Below are positions 43,964 to 54,270 of a DNA stretch of 62,499 nt, in pieces. A program made the translations under genes and the position numbers. The notes beneath the pieces are model-generated. The model ran no database searches and was not told the DNA's origin. It was given only the letters and a program-made list of their open reading frames with translations. Source of the DNA: Clostridiales bacterium (GTDB lineage Bacteria; Bacillota; Clostridia; Saccharofermentanales; Saccharofermentanaceae); NCBI GenBank assembly GCA_017515465.1, contig JAFWFV010000003.1:1-62499 (forward strand), read 5' to 3'. Within the stretch, counting starts at the first letter, position 1. Each line of letters opens with the position of its first letter.

Positions 43964-45872
43964 GCCTTCTTCGCCCAAGGACAGCAAGAAGAACAAAGGC
44001 CCTCTGATGAGGATAGAGAGTGCCGGGGATATGCCCGAGGCACAGATCCGTCAGATCGCTGAGTCTTTTGCCGAGAAGAATGCCATAGCGGCCTACCGTC
44101 TGACGATAACAGAGAACCCCGGTCTCATCGGAGGATTCGTCATATTCTTCCTTGGAATGCGCTACGACTATTCCATCAAAGGCCAGCTGGGCAGGATCGA
44201 GTCATTTATCAAATCCCATGCATCAGACGGCGACAGTAGCCATGACAGCGGTTCATTCAAGACCAACGTTACGACTGCACTTAAGGAAGCCTTAAGCCAG
44301 TTCCCTGAATCAGCTGATGCCAGTCTGGACAGTGCCGAGCTTTGGGATCTGGACGACGAACAGTTCAAGAACAGGATCGAAGCGGCATTTAATACTCTTA
44401 CCACTCTCGATGAGGTAGGTTCCGTTCTGTCGGTAAGTGACGGCGTAGCAACAGTAACAGGCCTTGAGCACTGCATGCTCCAGGAGCTTGTCATGTTCAA
44501 TTCCGGTGCCATGGGTATCGCCATGAACCTGGAGAGGAGAAATGTAGGCATCGTAATCCTCACGGATGAGGATACGGTAGTTGAGGGAATGCTCTGCAAG
44601 AGAACATCCTCCACATTCTCCGTGCCCGTAGGAAACAGCCTGCTGGGACGTGTTGTAGATCCTCTGGGAAGAGCTATAGACGGCGGAGGAAACATCAGGT
44701 ATTCCGAGGTCCGTCCCGTAGAGTCACCTGCACCCACCATAGTTCAGCGTTCACCCGTTAATAAGCCTCTGGCAACAGGTATCACTGCGATCGATGCCCT
44801 GACGCCTATCGGCAGAGGACAGAGAGAACTCATCATCGGTGACCGCCAGACGGGCAAGACTTCTATTGCCATAGATACGATAATCAATAAGGCCGACCAG
44901 GACGTTATCTGTGTATATGTCGCCATCGGCCAGAAGATGAGCAATATCGTTTCCACGGTCAACCTCCTGGAAAAGCACGGTGCGATGGCCTATACGACTG
45001 TTGTTGCAGCTTCCGCATCACAGTCTGCCGCAATGCAGTACATCGCTCCTTTCTCGGGATGTGCGATCGCCGAGAAGTTCATGTACGACTATCACAAGGA
45101 CGTTCTCATCGTTTACGATGACCTGAGCAAGCATGCACAGGCTTATAGAGCTATCTCACTCCTCCTGAGGAGACCCCCGGGACGAGAAGCGTACCCCGGT
45201 GACGTATTCTATCTGCATTCACGTCTCCTGGAGCGTTCTGCAAAACTGTCTGACAAGTACGGCGGAGGTTCCATCACGGCCCTGCCGATCGTTGAGACAT
45301 TGAGCGACGATATTTCAGCATATATCCCGACCAACGTGATCTCCATTACGGATGGTCAGATATATCTCGCCCCCGAGCTCTTCTTCTCGGGTCAGCGTCC
45401 TGCCATTAATGCCGGTCTGTCCGTATCCCGTGTAGGCGGTGCTGCACAGACCAAGGCAACAAAGAAAGTCGGAGGCCCTCTCAGGATCTCTCTGGCCCAA
45501 GCCAGGGAAATGGCTTCTTTTGCCCAGTTCGGATCTGATCTGGACGAGAACACCCAGCTGCAGCTGAAGAGAGGTATCATCCTGAACGAAGTCCTGAAGC
45601 AGGAGAGATTCTCACCCTGGTCCATGGCGGAACAGGTAGTCATCCTCTATATCGCCACATCGGACAAGCTCAATTTCCTTGCTCCGGAGGACATCATAGA
45701 GTTCTATAAGGGCTTTGTATCCTACAGCGAGATATCACGTCCCGAGATCTTTGACAGGATCTCCGGCACCAAGGTCTTTGACGATGACGTCAAGGCCATG
45801 ATCGACGAGGCTTTCGAGGCATATAAGACCACCTACGCTGCAGAACACATGGAGTATCTGTCAGAGGAATGA
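43956..45872 (+). CDS. atpA: ATP synthase subunit alpha with N-terminal delta-like domain
   Basis: Residues about 160-638 are a normal alpha subunit, with GDRQTGKT (about 296) and [19 protein letters not shown]. The chain is about 130 residues longer than usual. Residues 18-87 match the C-terminal domain of subunit delta (OSCP): a helical stretch, then [31 protein letters not shown] is diagnostic for delta. The delta N-terminal domain, which normally grips alpha, is not visible, and no atpH gene exists in the operon. A Ser/Asp/His-rich linker (about 88-100) joins the two. Reading frame is open throughout. See the finding on this fusion. Confidence 0.93.
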   Translation: MSKPSSPKDSKKNKGPLMRIESAGDMPEAQIRQIAESFAEKNAIAAYRLTITENPGLIGGFVIFFLGMRYDYSIKGQLGRIESFIKSHASDGDSSHDSGSFKTNVTTALKEALSQFPESADASLDSAELWDLDDEQFKNRIEAAFNTLTTLDEVGSVLSVSDGVATVTGLEHCMLQELVMFNSGAMGIAMNLERRNVGIVILTDEDTVVEGMLCKRTSSTFSVPVGNSLLGRVVDPLGRAIDGGGNIRYSEVRPVESPAPTIVQRSPVNKPLATGITAIDALTPIGRGQRELIIGDRQTGKTSIAIDTIINKADQDVICVYVAIGQKMSNIVSTVNLLEKHGAMAYTTVVAASASQSAAMQYIAPFSGCAIAEKFMYDYHKDVLIVYDDLSKHAQAYRAISLLLRRPPGREAYPGDVFYLHSRLLERSAKLSDKYGGGSITALPIVETLSDDISAYIPTNVISITDGQIYLAPELFFSGQRPAINAGLSVSRVGGAAQTKATKKVGGPLRISLAQAREMASFAQFGSDLDENTQLQLKRGIILNEVLKQERFSPWSMAEQVVILYIATSDKLNFLAPEDIIEFYKGFVSYSEISRPEIFDRISGTKVFDDDVKAMIDEAFEAYKTTYAAEHMEYLSEE

Positions 45873-45875
45873 TAA

Positions 45876-46814
45876 ATGGATAATCTCAATGCCATAAAAA
45901 AGAGGATCAAGAGTGTTAATGACATAGGCCAGATGACCTCTGCCATGCAGCTCGTCAGCTCTGCAAAGATGAGACGTTCCGTTCAGCTCAGGCAGTCCAT
46001 GTATCCCTTCTTTACTCTCTGTGCGGAGAGCATGCAGGAGATCAGGAATAATGCCGGAGAGATCCACAATCCTTTCTACGAACTGAAGCAGAAGGCAGAA
46101 GGTGAGACGTGGAAGATCGGATACTTCGTTCTCAGCGGAGAGCAGGGAATGGCCGGTGCCTATAACAACAATATGGTAAAGATCGCCGAGGAGCATGTTC
46201 AGAGCAAGATCCTGGAGAACACCAGAAAGAATATCAGCACTGAATATAAGCTCTACGTCTTCGGCCGGCCAGCCAGGGAAAAGCTCATCAGGAACGGCTA
46301 TAACGTTGACAGGGAATTCTCATTCCCCATCGCAGAGCCAACCTTTTACCAGGCCAGGAACATCAGCTCGGTCATCAAGCAGAAGTTCCTGAACCATGAG
46401 TTCGACCTGGTTTATCTCCTATATACGAACAACCGGCCGGGCAAGGGAATGGTTCCCGTTGCTATAAGGCTCCTGCCTGTGGATCTGAAGGCCGTTAACG
46501 CACTCGTTACCGAAGGCGTTCAGGATGCCGGAATGGCAGTGGAGAGCGGCAATCCCCTGGAATACGCTCCTGATCCTACGGCCGTATTCGATTACCTCAT
46601 CGATACATATCTCAATGCGGTATTGTACGGTGCGATGGTGGAGGCTTATCAGAGCGAACAGATGGCCAGATTAACGGCCATGCAGAACGCAACTGATAAT
46701 GCTGATGACATGATGAAAAAACTCACATTGATGAGTAACAGAGCCCGCCAGGCAAAGATCACAACGGAACTTACCGAGATCATAAACGGCGCGGAACAGG
46801 TAGACAGAATCTAG
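45876..46814 (+). CDS. atpG: F-type ATP synthase subunit gamma
   Basis: The central rotor shaft, 312 residues. N-terminal helix IKKRIKSVNDIGQMTSAMQLVSSAKM and C-terminal LMSNRARQAKITTELTEIINGA are the conserved coiled-coil halves. The Rossmann-like middle has ILSG/GEQGMAGAYNNNMVK. A few residues longer than the E. coli protein (287). It follows atpA after three bases and precedes atpD by 18. The TTG-free ATG start has no rival. Confidence 0.94.
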   Translation: MDNLNAIKKRIKSVNDIGQMTSAMQLVSSAKMRRSVQLRQSMYPFFTLCAESMQEIRNNAGEIHNPFYELKQKAEGETWKIGYFVLSGEQGMAGAYNNNMVKIAEEHVQSKILENTRKNISTEYKLYVFGRPAREKLIRNGYNVDREFSFPIAEPTFYQARNISSVIKQKFLNHEFDLVYLLYTNNRPGKGMVPVAIRLLPVDLKAVNALVTEGVQDAGMAVESGNPLEYAPDPTAVFDYLIDTYLNAVLYGAMVEAYQSEQMARLTAMQNATDNADDMMKKLTLMSNRARQAKITTELTEIINGAEQVDRI

Positions 46815-46817
46815 TAA

Positions 46818-48260
<1,443 letters not shown>

Positions 48261-48273
48261 CGGAGTCCTGATC

Positions 48274-48765
48274 ATGGCAGTAAATGCTGAGAACAAGATT
48301 AAGCTGATCGTCGTTACGCCTTACAAGACCTTCTTTGAAGATAAGGCTGATATCGTAGTCGTCCCTTCAATAGACGGGGAACTGGGTGTAATGTGCGGAC
48401 ATTCGCCTCTGGTCGTCGCTCTTAAACCCGGTATCTGCAAGATAATAACGGGTGATGAGACTCTCCATTTTTCCTGTTCCGAAGGATATGCTGAGATAGG
48501 ACACAAGGTTGCTCTGGTAGTCTGCAACTCTGCTGAGTGGCCTGAGGAGATCAATGTCAACAGGATCGTAAATTCATATCTGGACGGCAAGGCAAAGATG
48601 AAGCAGGACGAGATGCTGAAGAGGGAGCAGAAGGCCATAATCACATCCGATAACAGAAACCTCTACGAGAGAGCAAAGGCCAGGATGCACCTGGTGGAGA
48701 TCGCAGGAACCGATGCTCAGAAGAATAAGCTCATCCAGCTGAAAAAAGATCTCGGAATCGATTAA
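48274..48765 (+). CDS. atpC: F-type ATP synthase subunit epsilon
   Basis: The 163-residue protein has an N-terminal ten-strand barrel (about 10-95) with IKLIVVTPYKTFFEDKADIVVVP and GELGVMCGHSPLV, followed by a helical hairpin that can brake rotation. It is some 25 residues longer than usual, in the C-terminal helices. It ends the atp operon; its stop overlaps by four bases the end of the convergent FHA gene. No clear terminator was seen in the overlap. Confidence 0.93.
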   Translation: MAVNAENKIKLIVVTPYKTFFEDKADIVVVPSIDGELGVMCGHSPLVVALKPGICKIITGDETLHFSCSEGYAEIGHKVALVVCNSAEWPEEINVNRIVNSYLDGKAKMKQDEMLKREQKAIITSDNRNLYERAKARMHLVEIAGTDAQKNKLIQLKKDLGID

Positions 48766-49880
48766 TTAAACGATACCTTGAGCCTGAAATCTATCCGGCC
48801 CAGTGTTATCTTCTGTCCGTTCTTTACTTCGTATTTTGTCTCAGGCGTTATCGACCTGTCGTCGATATAAGTCTTCCCGTTGGCAGAACAATCGCTCAGA
48901 TAGACCGTGTCAGGTGTTATAGAAAGTTGAGCATGAATAGGTGAAACAGATGAGTCCTTTATGTAGAAATCAGACAGGAATCTATCTGAGCCGATCGTTA
49001 CCGTATCCTGATAAACGGCATAGGATAATACCTCGCCGTTGACAGGGCTTGTTGATTCGAGGAACGCACAATTGAGCTTTCTTGCTTCCTCGTCATCGAA
49101 TAATATCCTGGTCCTGGTGTCATCAGAACCGCTCCCGTCCTGCGGTTTAAACGTTATAAATTCAGAAGGAGTATGCATGATATATTTGATCAGTAGTACT
49201 GCCGATATTGCCGCAGGGAAAAAGGAAATAAACCTGACGGGAAATGCCAGCAGTATCATGGACAGGCAGGCCAGCGCGAGTGAATAAAGGAGTTGACCGG
49301 GCAGATCGTTTGCAGGCTTGCCTTCCTGAGGAGAGGATATGATCAGGTCCGCTGTCTTTTTAAGCAGATCCTCATCATTAGTTCTGATCGCATAGACGAG
49401 AGCGGTTATCTCATCTTCCGCCAATGCTTCGCGGAAGAACTGATGATCAAGAAGAGTTTCTAGTTTTGCGATATCCATTGACGACAGCCTCAGGGGGATC
49501 TTTGTCTCCACAGGTTTCAGGCACATATAGATATTTGTTCCTGAAACATCCGTAAACAGATAGTCTGCGTCAAGGATCAAAAGTGCGGGATTGATCAATA
49601 GATCAGGCATCCCGGATAAAGATAAGAACAGATCACCGATGGAGCTTCTTCTGGCAGCAGTATCCTTCTTTTTGTCACTTGCGGAATACTCATTTACCGG
49701 TATCAGTCCTGAACAGTCAAAGTCCAGTTCGGCTTCTCCGAAATTGGAGTTCAGATATACCGGCAGCAAATGAAGACCTTCCGTCTTATCAATTACTTCC
49801 ATGGCATATTCAAAAGGTATCATACCGGGATCTGCCTTAAGCGTTGCGAAACTTCCAAAGGGACCTTTTCTTATCTTCAT
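48762..49880 (-). CDS. DUF6382/FHA-domain membrane protein of the Tad locus
   Basis: The 372-residue protein has a soluble N-terminal domain of about 190 residues (DUF6382-like), two adjacent hydrophobic helices (about 205-240) and a C-terminal FHA domain. FHA marks are the VTIGSDRFLSDFYIKDSSVSPIHAQL stretch (Gly-Ser, then Ser-Pro-His) and DCSANGKTYIDD. FHA domains bind phospho-Thr. Such proteins are common partners of Flp/Tad pilus genes in Clostridia and may report on kinase signals. It follows the flp gene by 12 bases. Confidence 0.82.
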   Translation of the reverse strand: MKIRKGPFGSFATLKADPGMIPFEYAMEVIDKTEGLHLLPVYLNSNFGEAELDFDCSGLIPVNEYSASDKKKDTAARRSSIGDLFLSLSGMPDLLINPALLILDADYLFTDVSGTNIYMCLKPVETKIPLRLSSMDIAKLETLLDHQFFREALAEDEITALVYAIRTNDEDLLKKTADLIISSPQEGKPANDLPGQLLYSLALACLSMILLAFPVRFISFFPAAISAVLLIKYIMHTPSEFITFKPQDGSGSDDTRTRILFDDEEARKLNCAFLESTSPVNGEVLSYAVYQDTVTIGSDRFLSDFYIKDSSVSPIHAQLSITPDTVYLSDCSANGKTYIDDRSITPETKYEVKNGQKITLGRIDFRLKVSFN

Positions 49881-49892
49881 GTTGTTTACCTG

Positions 49893-50069
49893 TTATCCTA
49901 ATGCTGAAGTGATCTTTGCATCGTTAAAACAGTAGTCCATGACCTTTGATGCAAAGCCCATCAGGCCTTCTCTGAATATCAGGGCGAGTCCGACGAGCAC
50001 GGCGATGATGATAACGATCTCCACAGTGCCCATGCCTTTCTTGGATCTTTTCTTAGATGTCTTTTTCAT
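49893..50069 (-). CDS. Flp-type (type IVb) prepilin
   Basis: This is a 58-residue protein from the ATG at 50069, preceded by GGAGGTAAC. KKTSKKRSKKG is the basic leader. MGTVEIVIIIAVLV follows, with cleavage expected after Gly13 and Glu at +5, the mark of the class III prepilin signal. The mature part is a single helix and a short tail. The prepilin peptidase at 10.8-11.7 kb is the likely processing enzyme. A longer frame begins further upstream but would move the leader far inside. Confidence 0.85.
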   Translation of the reverse strand: MKKTSKKRSKKGMGTVEIVIIIAVLVGLALIFREGLMGFASKVMDYCFNDAKITSALG

Positions 50070-50091
50070 TTTGTTACCTCCGTAAAAATAG

Positions 50092-51573
50092 TTATATGCC
50101 AAGGGATATAATTGCAGGTGTCATCGCTACCATGAGCACGCTTATGAAATCCAGTGTCATCGGCAGGAGAAGGCCTAATGCTTCGCGTTCCTGTTTCTTT
50201 CTGGCTGCATTCCTGCACAGGTTCCAGCAGGCAGATGCCTGGAGTGACAATAGATTCAGCACTTCGCTGCTGCCGAGCCTGCCGTATCTGGCAACCAGGA
50301 GCAGTGCGGCCTGCGCCTCAGGTATCTGTATCCTCAGTGAGAACTTTTCAACTGCATCCGATGCCGTAGATCCTGACAGGATCATTGCCCTCAGGTTCTT
50401 GATCTCACCTGACAGGACTGCCCTGTCTTCAAATGCGGCTGAACAGATCTCGATCGATTTCGGCAGTTGCATGCCGGCTTCCAGCAGAGTGGACATCAGG
50501 CACATGAACAAAGGAATATCCTTCATGATGAATTCTCTTCTCAGTTCCGCCTCGTGATTGATGTCCCTGTTGTTGAGGACAGGAACGAGGATCAGCGGAA
50601 TTACTGCAAACAGCAGTGGCTTTTTTGCCGTGATCAGGATCAGTATGGTGATAACCGTCACTGCCGCAGTCGATACGATCTGCTTTTTTATGAAACTGTC
50701 GTATGCCGACTTGGGATCAGAAGACAGTTCACTGAACAGCTCGTGTCTGGCTGACGAAATATTCTGCGGCAGATACTTTACCGCCATGTCTGCAAAAGGG
50801 TGTTTTTTGTTGGATGTATCCTTGTATTTTGATCTGTATTTTCCATCCGAAGATGAGTGTGAAATGAACCTGAACAGCAGTGCCGCTGATATTACGCACA
50901 GTGCGAATGCTGCCAGCAGCATCACTGATCCCACAGGCGTATTCTTTGCCATTGTGAGATAGTCCTTGCTCATCTGATTCAGTGCGAATGTGATCGCAAA
51001 TGGCATGATGCAGAGCATTACTGCTTCCGCATTCTTGCCTGCATTAAGAGCTGCTATCTCTGATTCAACTGCATTCATTTCCGACAGCATCTGACAGCTG
51101 CTCCTCAGTATGGCCAGACTGTTGTTCCCGATCCTGCCTGAGATGGCCAGAGCATGAAATATCGGTATGGTCTCAGGGAAATTGATCTCTTCCGCAAATA
51201 TGTGCAGAGACTCCTCCAGAGATACGTGCATCCTCAGATTGTTTTCCAGGTTGATCAGGGGCTTTACCAGAACGCTCTTCTTGCCGAAGGTGTGTTCGAT
51301 AACCGGCCTGATCAATTCGAATGACCTCTCTATCGAATAGCCTGAACTGACGCTGGTGCACAGTACCTGCAGAAGTACAAGGAGCTGTGTCCTGAGATTC
51401 CTGTATCTGCCTGAATAGATCTTGATCATGGATTCTCTCCATGGGAAGAATCCCAGTACTGCAGAGGTTATTATCCTGATCCTCGGCGAATCGATAAAGA
51501 CTGATGACAGGAAGTAAAGTGCAGCAACAAACAATGGATAGCACCACAGCATCTTTATCAGAAAAACCTTCAT
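50092..51573 (-). CDS. Fused TadB-TadC pilus inner-membrane platform
   Basis: The chain is 493 residues from Met at 51573, or longer if an earlier start is used. It holds two T2SSF-like halves. The first (about 60-225) has SSGYSIERSFELI, LEESLHIFAEEINFP and NAVESEIAALNAGKNAEAVM followed by two helices. The second (about 305-490) has LMSTLLEAGMQLPKSIEI, AVLSGEIKNL, EALGLLLPMTLDFISV. Usually tadB and tadC are separate genes. The start overlaps or nearly abuts tadA, 28 bases from its stop. The ribosome site is weak. Confidence 0.82.
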   Translation of the reverse strand: MKVFLIKMLWCYPLFVAALYFLSSVFIDSPRIRIITSAVLGFFPWRESMIKIYSGRYRNLRTQLLVLLQVLCTSVSSGYSIERSFELIRPVIEHTFGKKSVLVKPLINLENNLRMHVSLEESLHIFAEEINFPETIPIFHALAISGRIGNNSLAILRSSCQMLSEMNAVESEIAALNAGKNAEAVMLCIMPFAITFALNQMSKDYLTMAKNTPVGSVMLLAAFALCVISAALLFRFISHSSSDGKYRSKYKDTSNKKHPFADMAVKYLPQNISSARHELFSELSSDPKSAYDSFIKKQIVSTAAVTVITILILITAKKPLLFAVIPLILVPVLNNRDINHEAELRREFIMKDIPLFMCLMSTLLEAGMQLPKSIEICSAAFEDRAVLSGEIKNLRAMILSGSTASDAVEKFSLRIQIPEAQAALLLVARYGRLGSSEVLNLLSLQASACWNLCRNAARKKQEREALGLLLPMTLDFISVLMVAMTPAIISLGI

Positions 51574-51601
51574 CTGATCAGTCTTCTTTTGTGCCTGATG
51601 A

Positions 51602-51917
51602 TCATCCTCTGTAAACAGCGACCTTCCTGAGATCTTCAACGTCGACAAGCCGTTCAAGGCCTTCACCTCCTTTGTTGGCGTATAAGTGTTTGAGCCTGTA
51701 TTCTGAACCTGCTGCAGGCAGTACCTGGCAGATCTCATCTATATATCTTTTCCCGGTCTTGTTCCTGGTTATGTGGATGATCAGATCCACACCCATAGAG
51801 ACCTGGGTAACTATCGCATCGAAGGGGAGACCGGAACCTGCCATTATCATGCCGGTCAGACGTTCCAGCATCTCTATACAGGAATTCCCGTGTCCGGTGC
51901 AAAAACTCCCCTGATGC
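51602..51917 (-). pseudogene. tadA: TadA/CpaF pilus ATPase, C-terminal fragment
   Basis: Reading the minus strand, HQGSFCTGHGNSCIEMLERL continues to LPFDAIVTQVSMGVDLIIHI, the conserved third quarter of TadA. It ends with RKVAVYRG and a stop at 51602. The homologous frame stops making sense just upstream of HQGSF at about 51,915. TAA appears in frame there. The Walker A and N-terminal parts, some two thirds of the usual protein, are missing and are not seen elsewhere in the window. It is therefore a truncated gene or an artefact of joining. Confidence 0.82.
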
Positions 51918-51919
51918 CT
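51912..51919. other. Junction between Tad locus and plasmid-like segment
   Basis: TadA-like coding on the minus strand ends here and a different, plus-strand frame runs from here. Base composition and codon choice change at the same point. No inverted repeats or target duplication could be found by eye. Confidence 0.7.
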
Positions 51920-52353
51920 TGGTTACCAATTCTTGTGAAAAAGACTGGAAAACGTTGATATATGGGGATTTAAAAAACGCGCGAGAAGACGCTTCGGTTG
52001 CCCGTTTAGACGATTTAGGCCCAAAAACATCATCTTGTGAATCAATCGAGGTTGGTGACAATTCATCTTCTGTTGTAAATAACGTTGACATAGATTTATC
52101 AAATCCCTATTGGGAGGCGTATTACTTTTTTGTAAAGCTAATGTATACGCAAACACTATTCCTTCTTGATTTTGAGCATTCGTATACTATCGAATACCAA
52201 AACAAGGTTTATTCATATCAAGGCCTGGTTCGCTGTTATATGAAAGATTACCTAATACAGGATAACAAGGATTTCCAATACTTTTTGCATGTATTGATTG
52301 AGAGCGGAAAAAGATTGAACGATGAAAGGGAATCGGGTGATACATATGAATGA
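51919..52353 (+). CDS. Hypothetical protein, probably 5'-truncated at the junction
   Basis: The frame encodes about 144 residues from a TTG. It is open further upstream, into the tadA remnant, so the true start may have been lost. The N-terminal part (NSCEKDWKTLIYGDLKNARE) is charged; the rest is acidic with an aromatic stretch near 85-110. No family was recognised. It overlaps the next small gene (ATGAATGA), which ties it to the parA operon. Confidence 0.5.
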   Translation: MVTNSCEKDWKTLIYGDLKNAREDASVARLDDLGPKTSSCESIEVGDNSSSVVNNVDIDLSNPYWEAYYFFVKLMYTQTLFLLDFEHSYTIEYQNKVYSYQGLVRCYMKDYLIQDNKDFQYFLHVLIESGKRLNDERESGDTYE

Positions 52354-52531
52354 TCACATCACTTCAATTCGTTCTTTTGTAATCAGTTTATTGGATCAGA
52401 TGCGTAATGTGCCGCTTCAGCTTTCTGTTGTTGCTTTTTACAATCACTTTCAGCACTTCAGTTTGTTGGAACGGTACATTATGCACCTAATCAACTATAA
52501 CTCGTGGTGCAGAAGAAAGTGGTTATTATGA
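52346..52531 (+). CDS. Small hypothetical protein upstream of parA
   Basis: This 61-residue frame starts at ATG 52346 inside the end of the previous gene and stops by TGA 52529-52531, overlapping parA's ATG. It is rich in Phe, Leu and His. There is no known family. Its overlaps on both sides support a real, coupled gene. Confidence 0.45.
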   Translation: MNDHITSIRSFVISLLDQMRNVPLQLSVVAFYNHFQHFSLLERYIMHLINYNSWCRRKWLL

Positions 52532-53322
52532 CGAAAGTGATTGCAGTGTGTAACCAGAAGGGTGGAGTTGCTAAGACAACATCATCAATAAATCTGGGAA
52601 TTGCCCTTGTAAGGCAAGGGAAAAAGGTGCTTCTTGTGGATTGTGATCCGCAAGCATCTCTTACGACTTCTTTGGGATTTGATCCAGATGCAATAGGAAC
52701 TACGTTGGCAGACGGCTTGAGATTAGTTATAGAGCATCCGGATTCTAATTGTTGCGGAGACTCATTTATCGTGTCTCATCCTGAAGGAGTAGATCTGATA
52801 CCTTCAAATATAGCCCTTGCAGGTATTGAACTTGCCCTGGTAACAGCTATGTCTAGAGAATACACATTGAAGCGTTTTCTTGAGGGTATATGTGAAGTTA
52901 AGGGAAAATACGATTTTGTTCTTATTGATTGTCTTCCGTCACTTGGGATGCTTATGCAGAATGCTTTAGCGGCATCAGATGAGGCAATTATTCCAGTTGT
53001 TCCGAATTATCTATCCGCAACGGGAATGATTCAACTGCTAGACACAATTAAAAGAATAAAGCTTTTTATCAATAGTGACCTCAAAATCCTTGGGATAGTC
53101 CTTACGATAGTGGATAAGAGGACAAATATAGCAAAGGAAACGGTTCAGGCGATTAGAGACGAATTTGGGAGCGATATCAGAGTGTTCGATACCTTAATTC
53201 CTTCAGCAGTTAAGGCAGCTGAGGCCCCGATAAGTGGAAAGAGTCTCTTTTCTTATGATCCCACAAGCAAAGTTACAAAAGCATATGAATTGTTCTCATC
53301 TGAGTTCCTGGAGGTAGTGTAA
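52528..53322 (+). CDS. parA: ParA-type partition ATPase
   Basis: The 264-residue protein starts MTKVIAVCNQKGGVAKTTSS, the deviant Walker A of ParA/Soj, followed by LLVDCDPQASLTTSLG and FVLIDCLPSLGMLMQNAL. ParA moves DNA during segregation with ParB. GTG 52504 was rejected because ATG 52528 starts the conserved strand. Together with parB it points to a plasmid or integrative element. The codon usage is unlike the chromosomal genes at left, with more AAA, GAA and ATA. Confidence 0.93.
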   Translation: MTKVIAVCNQKGGVAKTTSSINLGIALVRQGKKVLLVDCDPQASLTTSLGFDPDAIGTTLADGLRLVIEHPDSNCCGDSFIVSHPEGVDLIPSNIALAGIELALVTAMSREYTLKRFLEGICEVKGKYDFVLIDCLPSLGMLMQNALAASDEAIIPVVPNYLSATGMIQLLDTIKRIKLFINSDLKILGIVLTIVDKRTNIAKETVQAIRDEFGSDIRVFDTLIPSAVKAAEAPISGKSLFSYDPTSKVTKAYELFSSEFLEVV

Positions 53323-53323
53323 A

Positions 53324-54256
53324 ATGGGTAATCTTAATATAAGAGAGAAATTGCAGCAGAAGGCAGAACTTTCCAGCCTTTTCATGACATCAGAGGATAT
53401 GGAGAGGGCGATAAACGGACATGATGTTGTGCTGCTTAAGCTTGAGTGTCTTCTTGAGTTTCCTAATCATCCATACAAGGTCGAGAAGAACGATGATATG
53501 CGTCATCTTATTACAAGTATTGAAGAAAATGGAGTCCTTTCTCCTATAATCGTTCGAAGGATTGAAGACGGTAAGTACCAGATAATATCTGGTCATAGAC
53601 GAGTATTTGCAAGTAGAGAACTTGGGAAAACAGAAATACCGGCAATTGTGATTGAATGCGACTATGACGATGCGGTCAATCTGATGGTGGATAGTAATAT
53701 CCATAGAAAGACAGTTTATCCTAGTGAAATGGCTTATTCGTTGAGAATGAAATACGACGCAATGAAGCGGCAAGGGAAAAGGAATGACCTTGATGAATCA
53801 GCATCAAATACATCTGCTAAGAAGAGTCGTACTGATAAAGAGCTTGCCGTAGAGTTTGGTATTGGAAGAACTCAAGTGCAGAGATATTTGGCGCTTTCTA
53901 ATCTTATTCCAGATCTGATGGTTTTTGTTGACGAGGGGAGAATTAAGCTGACAGCTGCTTTTGAACTTACATGTCTATCTGAGTATGAGCAGAGGACACT
54001 TTGTGATCTGATTGCAGATAAAAAGCAAGGTCCCACGATTCAACAAGCTAAGCTGATTAAAGAAAACAGCAAGAACGGGGTGTTATCTGAAGTCGTTATG
54101 GAGAGCATCCTCGTTAGTGGCAGAAAGCAGAAAACTAAGACAATCACTTTGGATTGGGATATTTTATCAAAATACTTCCCAGAGGATGCATCGGAAGAGC
54201 AAATCAAAACTGTTTTAGTCAAGGCAATGGAAGACTTCTTAAGTGAACATCAATAA
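53324..54256 (+). CDS. parB: ParB-type partition and DNA-binding protein
   Basis: The 310-residue protein has the ParB/Srx N-terminal domain: LIT-SIEENGVLSPIIVRR, then SGHRRVFASRELG (GxxRxxA CTPase-type motif), and a helix-turn-helix region (ELAVEFGIGRTQVQRYLALS). The C-terminal segment is a dimer-type end. It follows parA by one base. Such ParB proteins on Firmicute mobile elements act with their own parS, not identified here. Confidence 0.9.
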   Translation: MGNLNIREKLQQKAELSSLFMTSEDMERAINGHDVVLLKLECLLEFPNHPYKVEKNDDMRHLITSIEENGVLSPIIVRRIEDGKYQIISGHRRVFASRELGKTEIPAIVIECDYDDAVNLMVDSNIHRKTVYPSEMAYSLRMKYDAMKRQGKRNDLDESASNTSAKKSRTDKELAVEFGIGRTQVQRYLALSNLIPDLMVFVDEGRIKLTAAFELTCLSEYEQRTLCDLIADKKQGPTIQQAKLIKENSKNGVLSEVVMESILVSGRKQKTKTITLDWDILSKYFPEDASEEQIKTVLVKAMEDFLSEHQ

Positions 54257-54270
54257 GGGAGGGTGGGACA

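Noticed and set aside
51735..52091. Minus-strand frame across the tadA junction
   Set aside because: It uses another frame than TadA, has no homology and appears to be a shadow of both coding strands.
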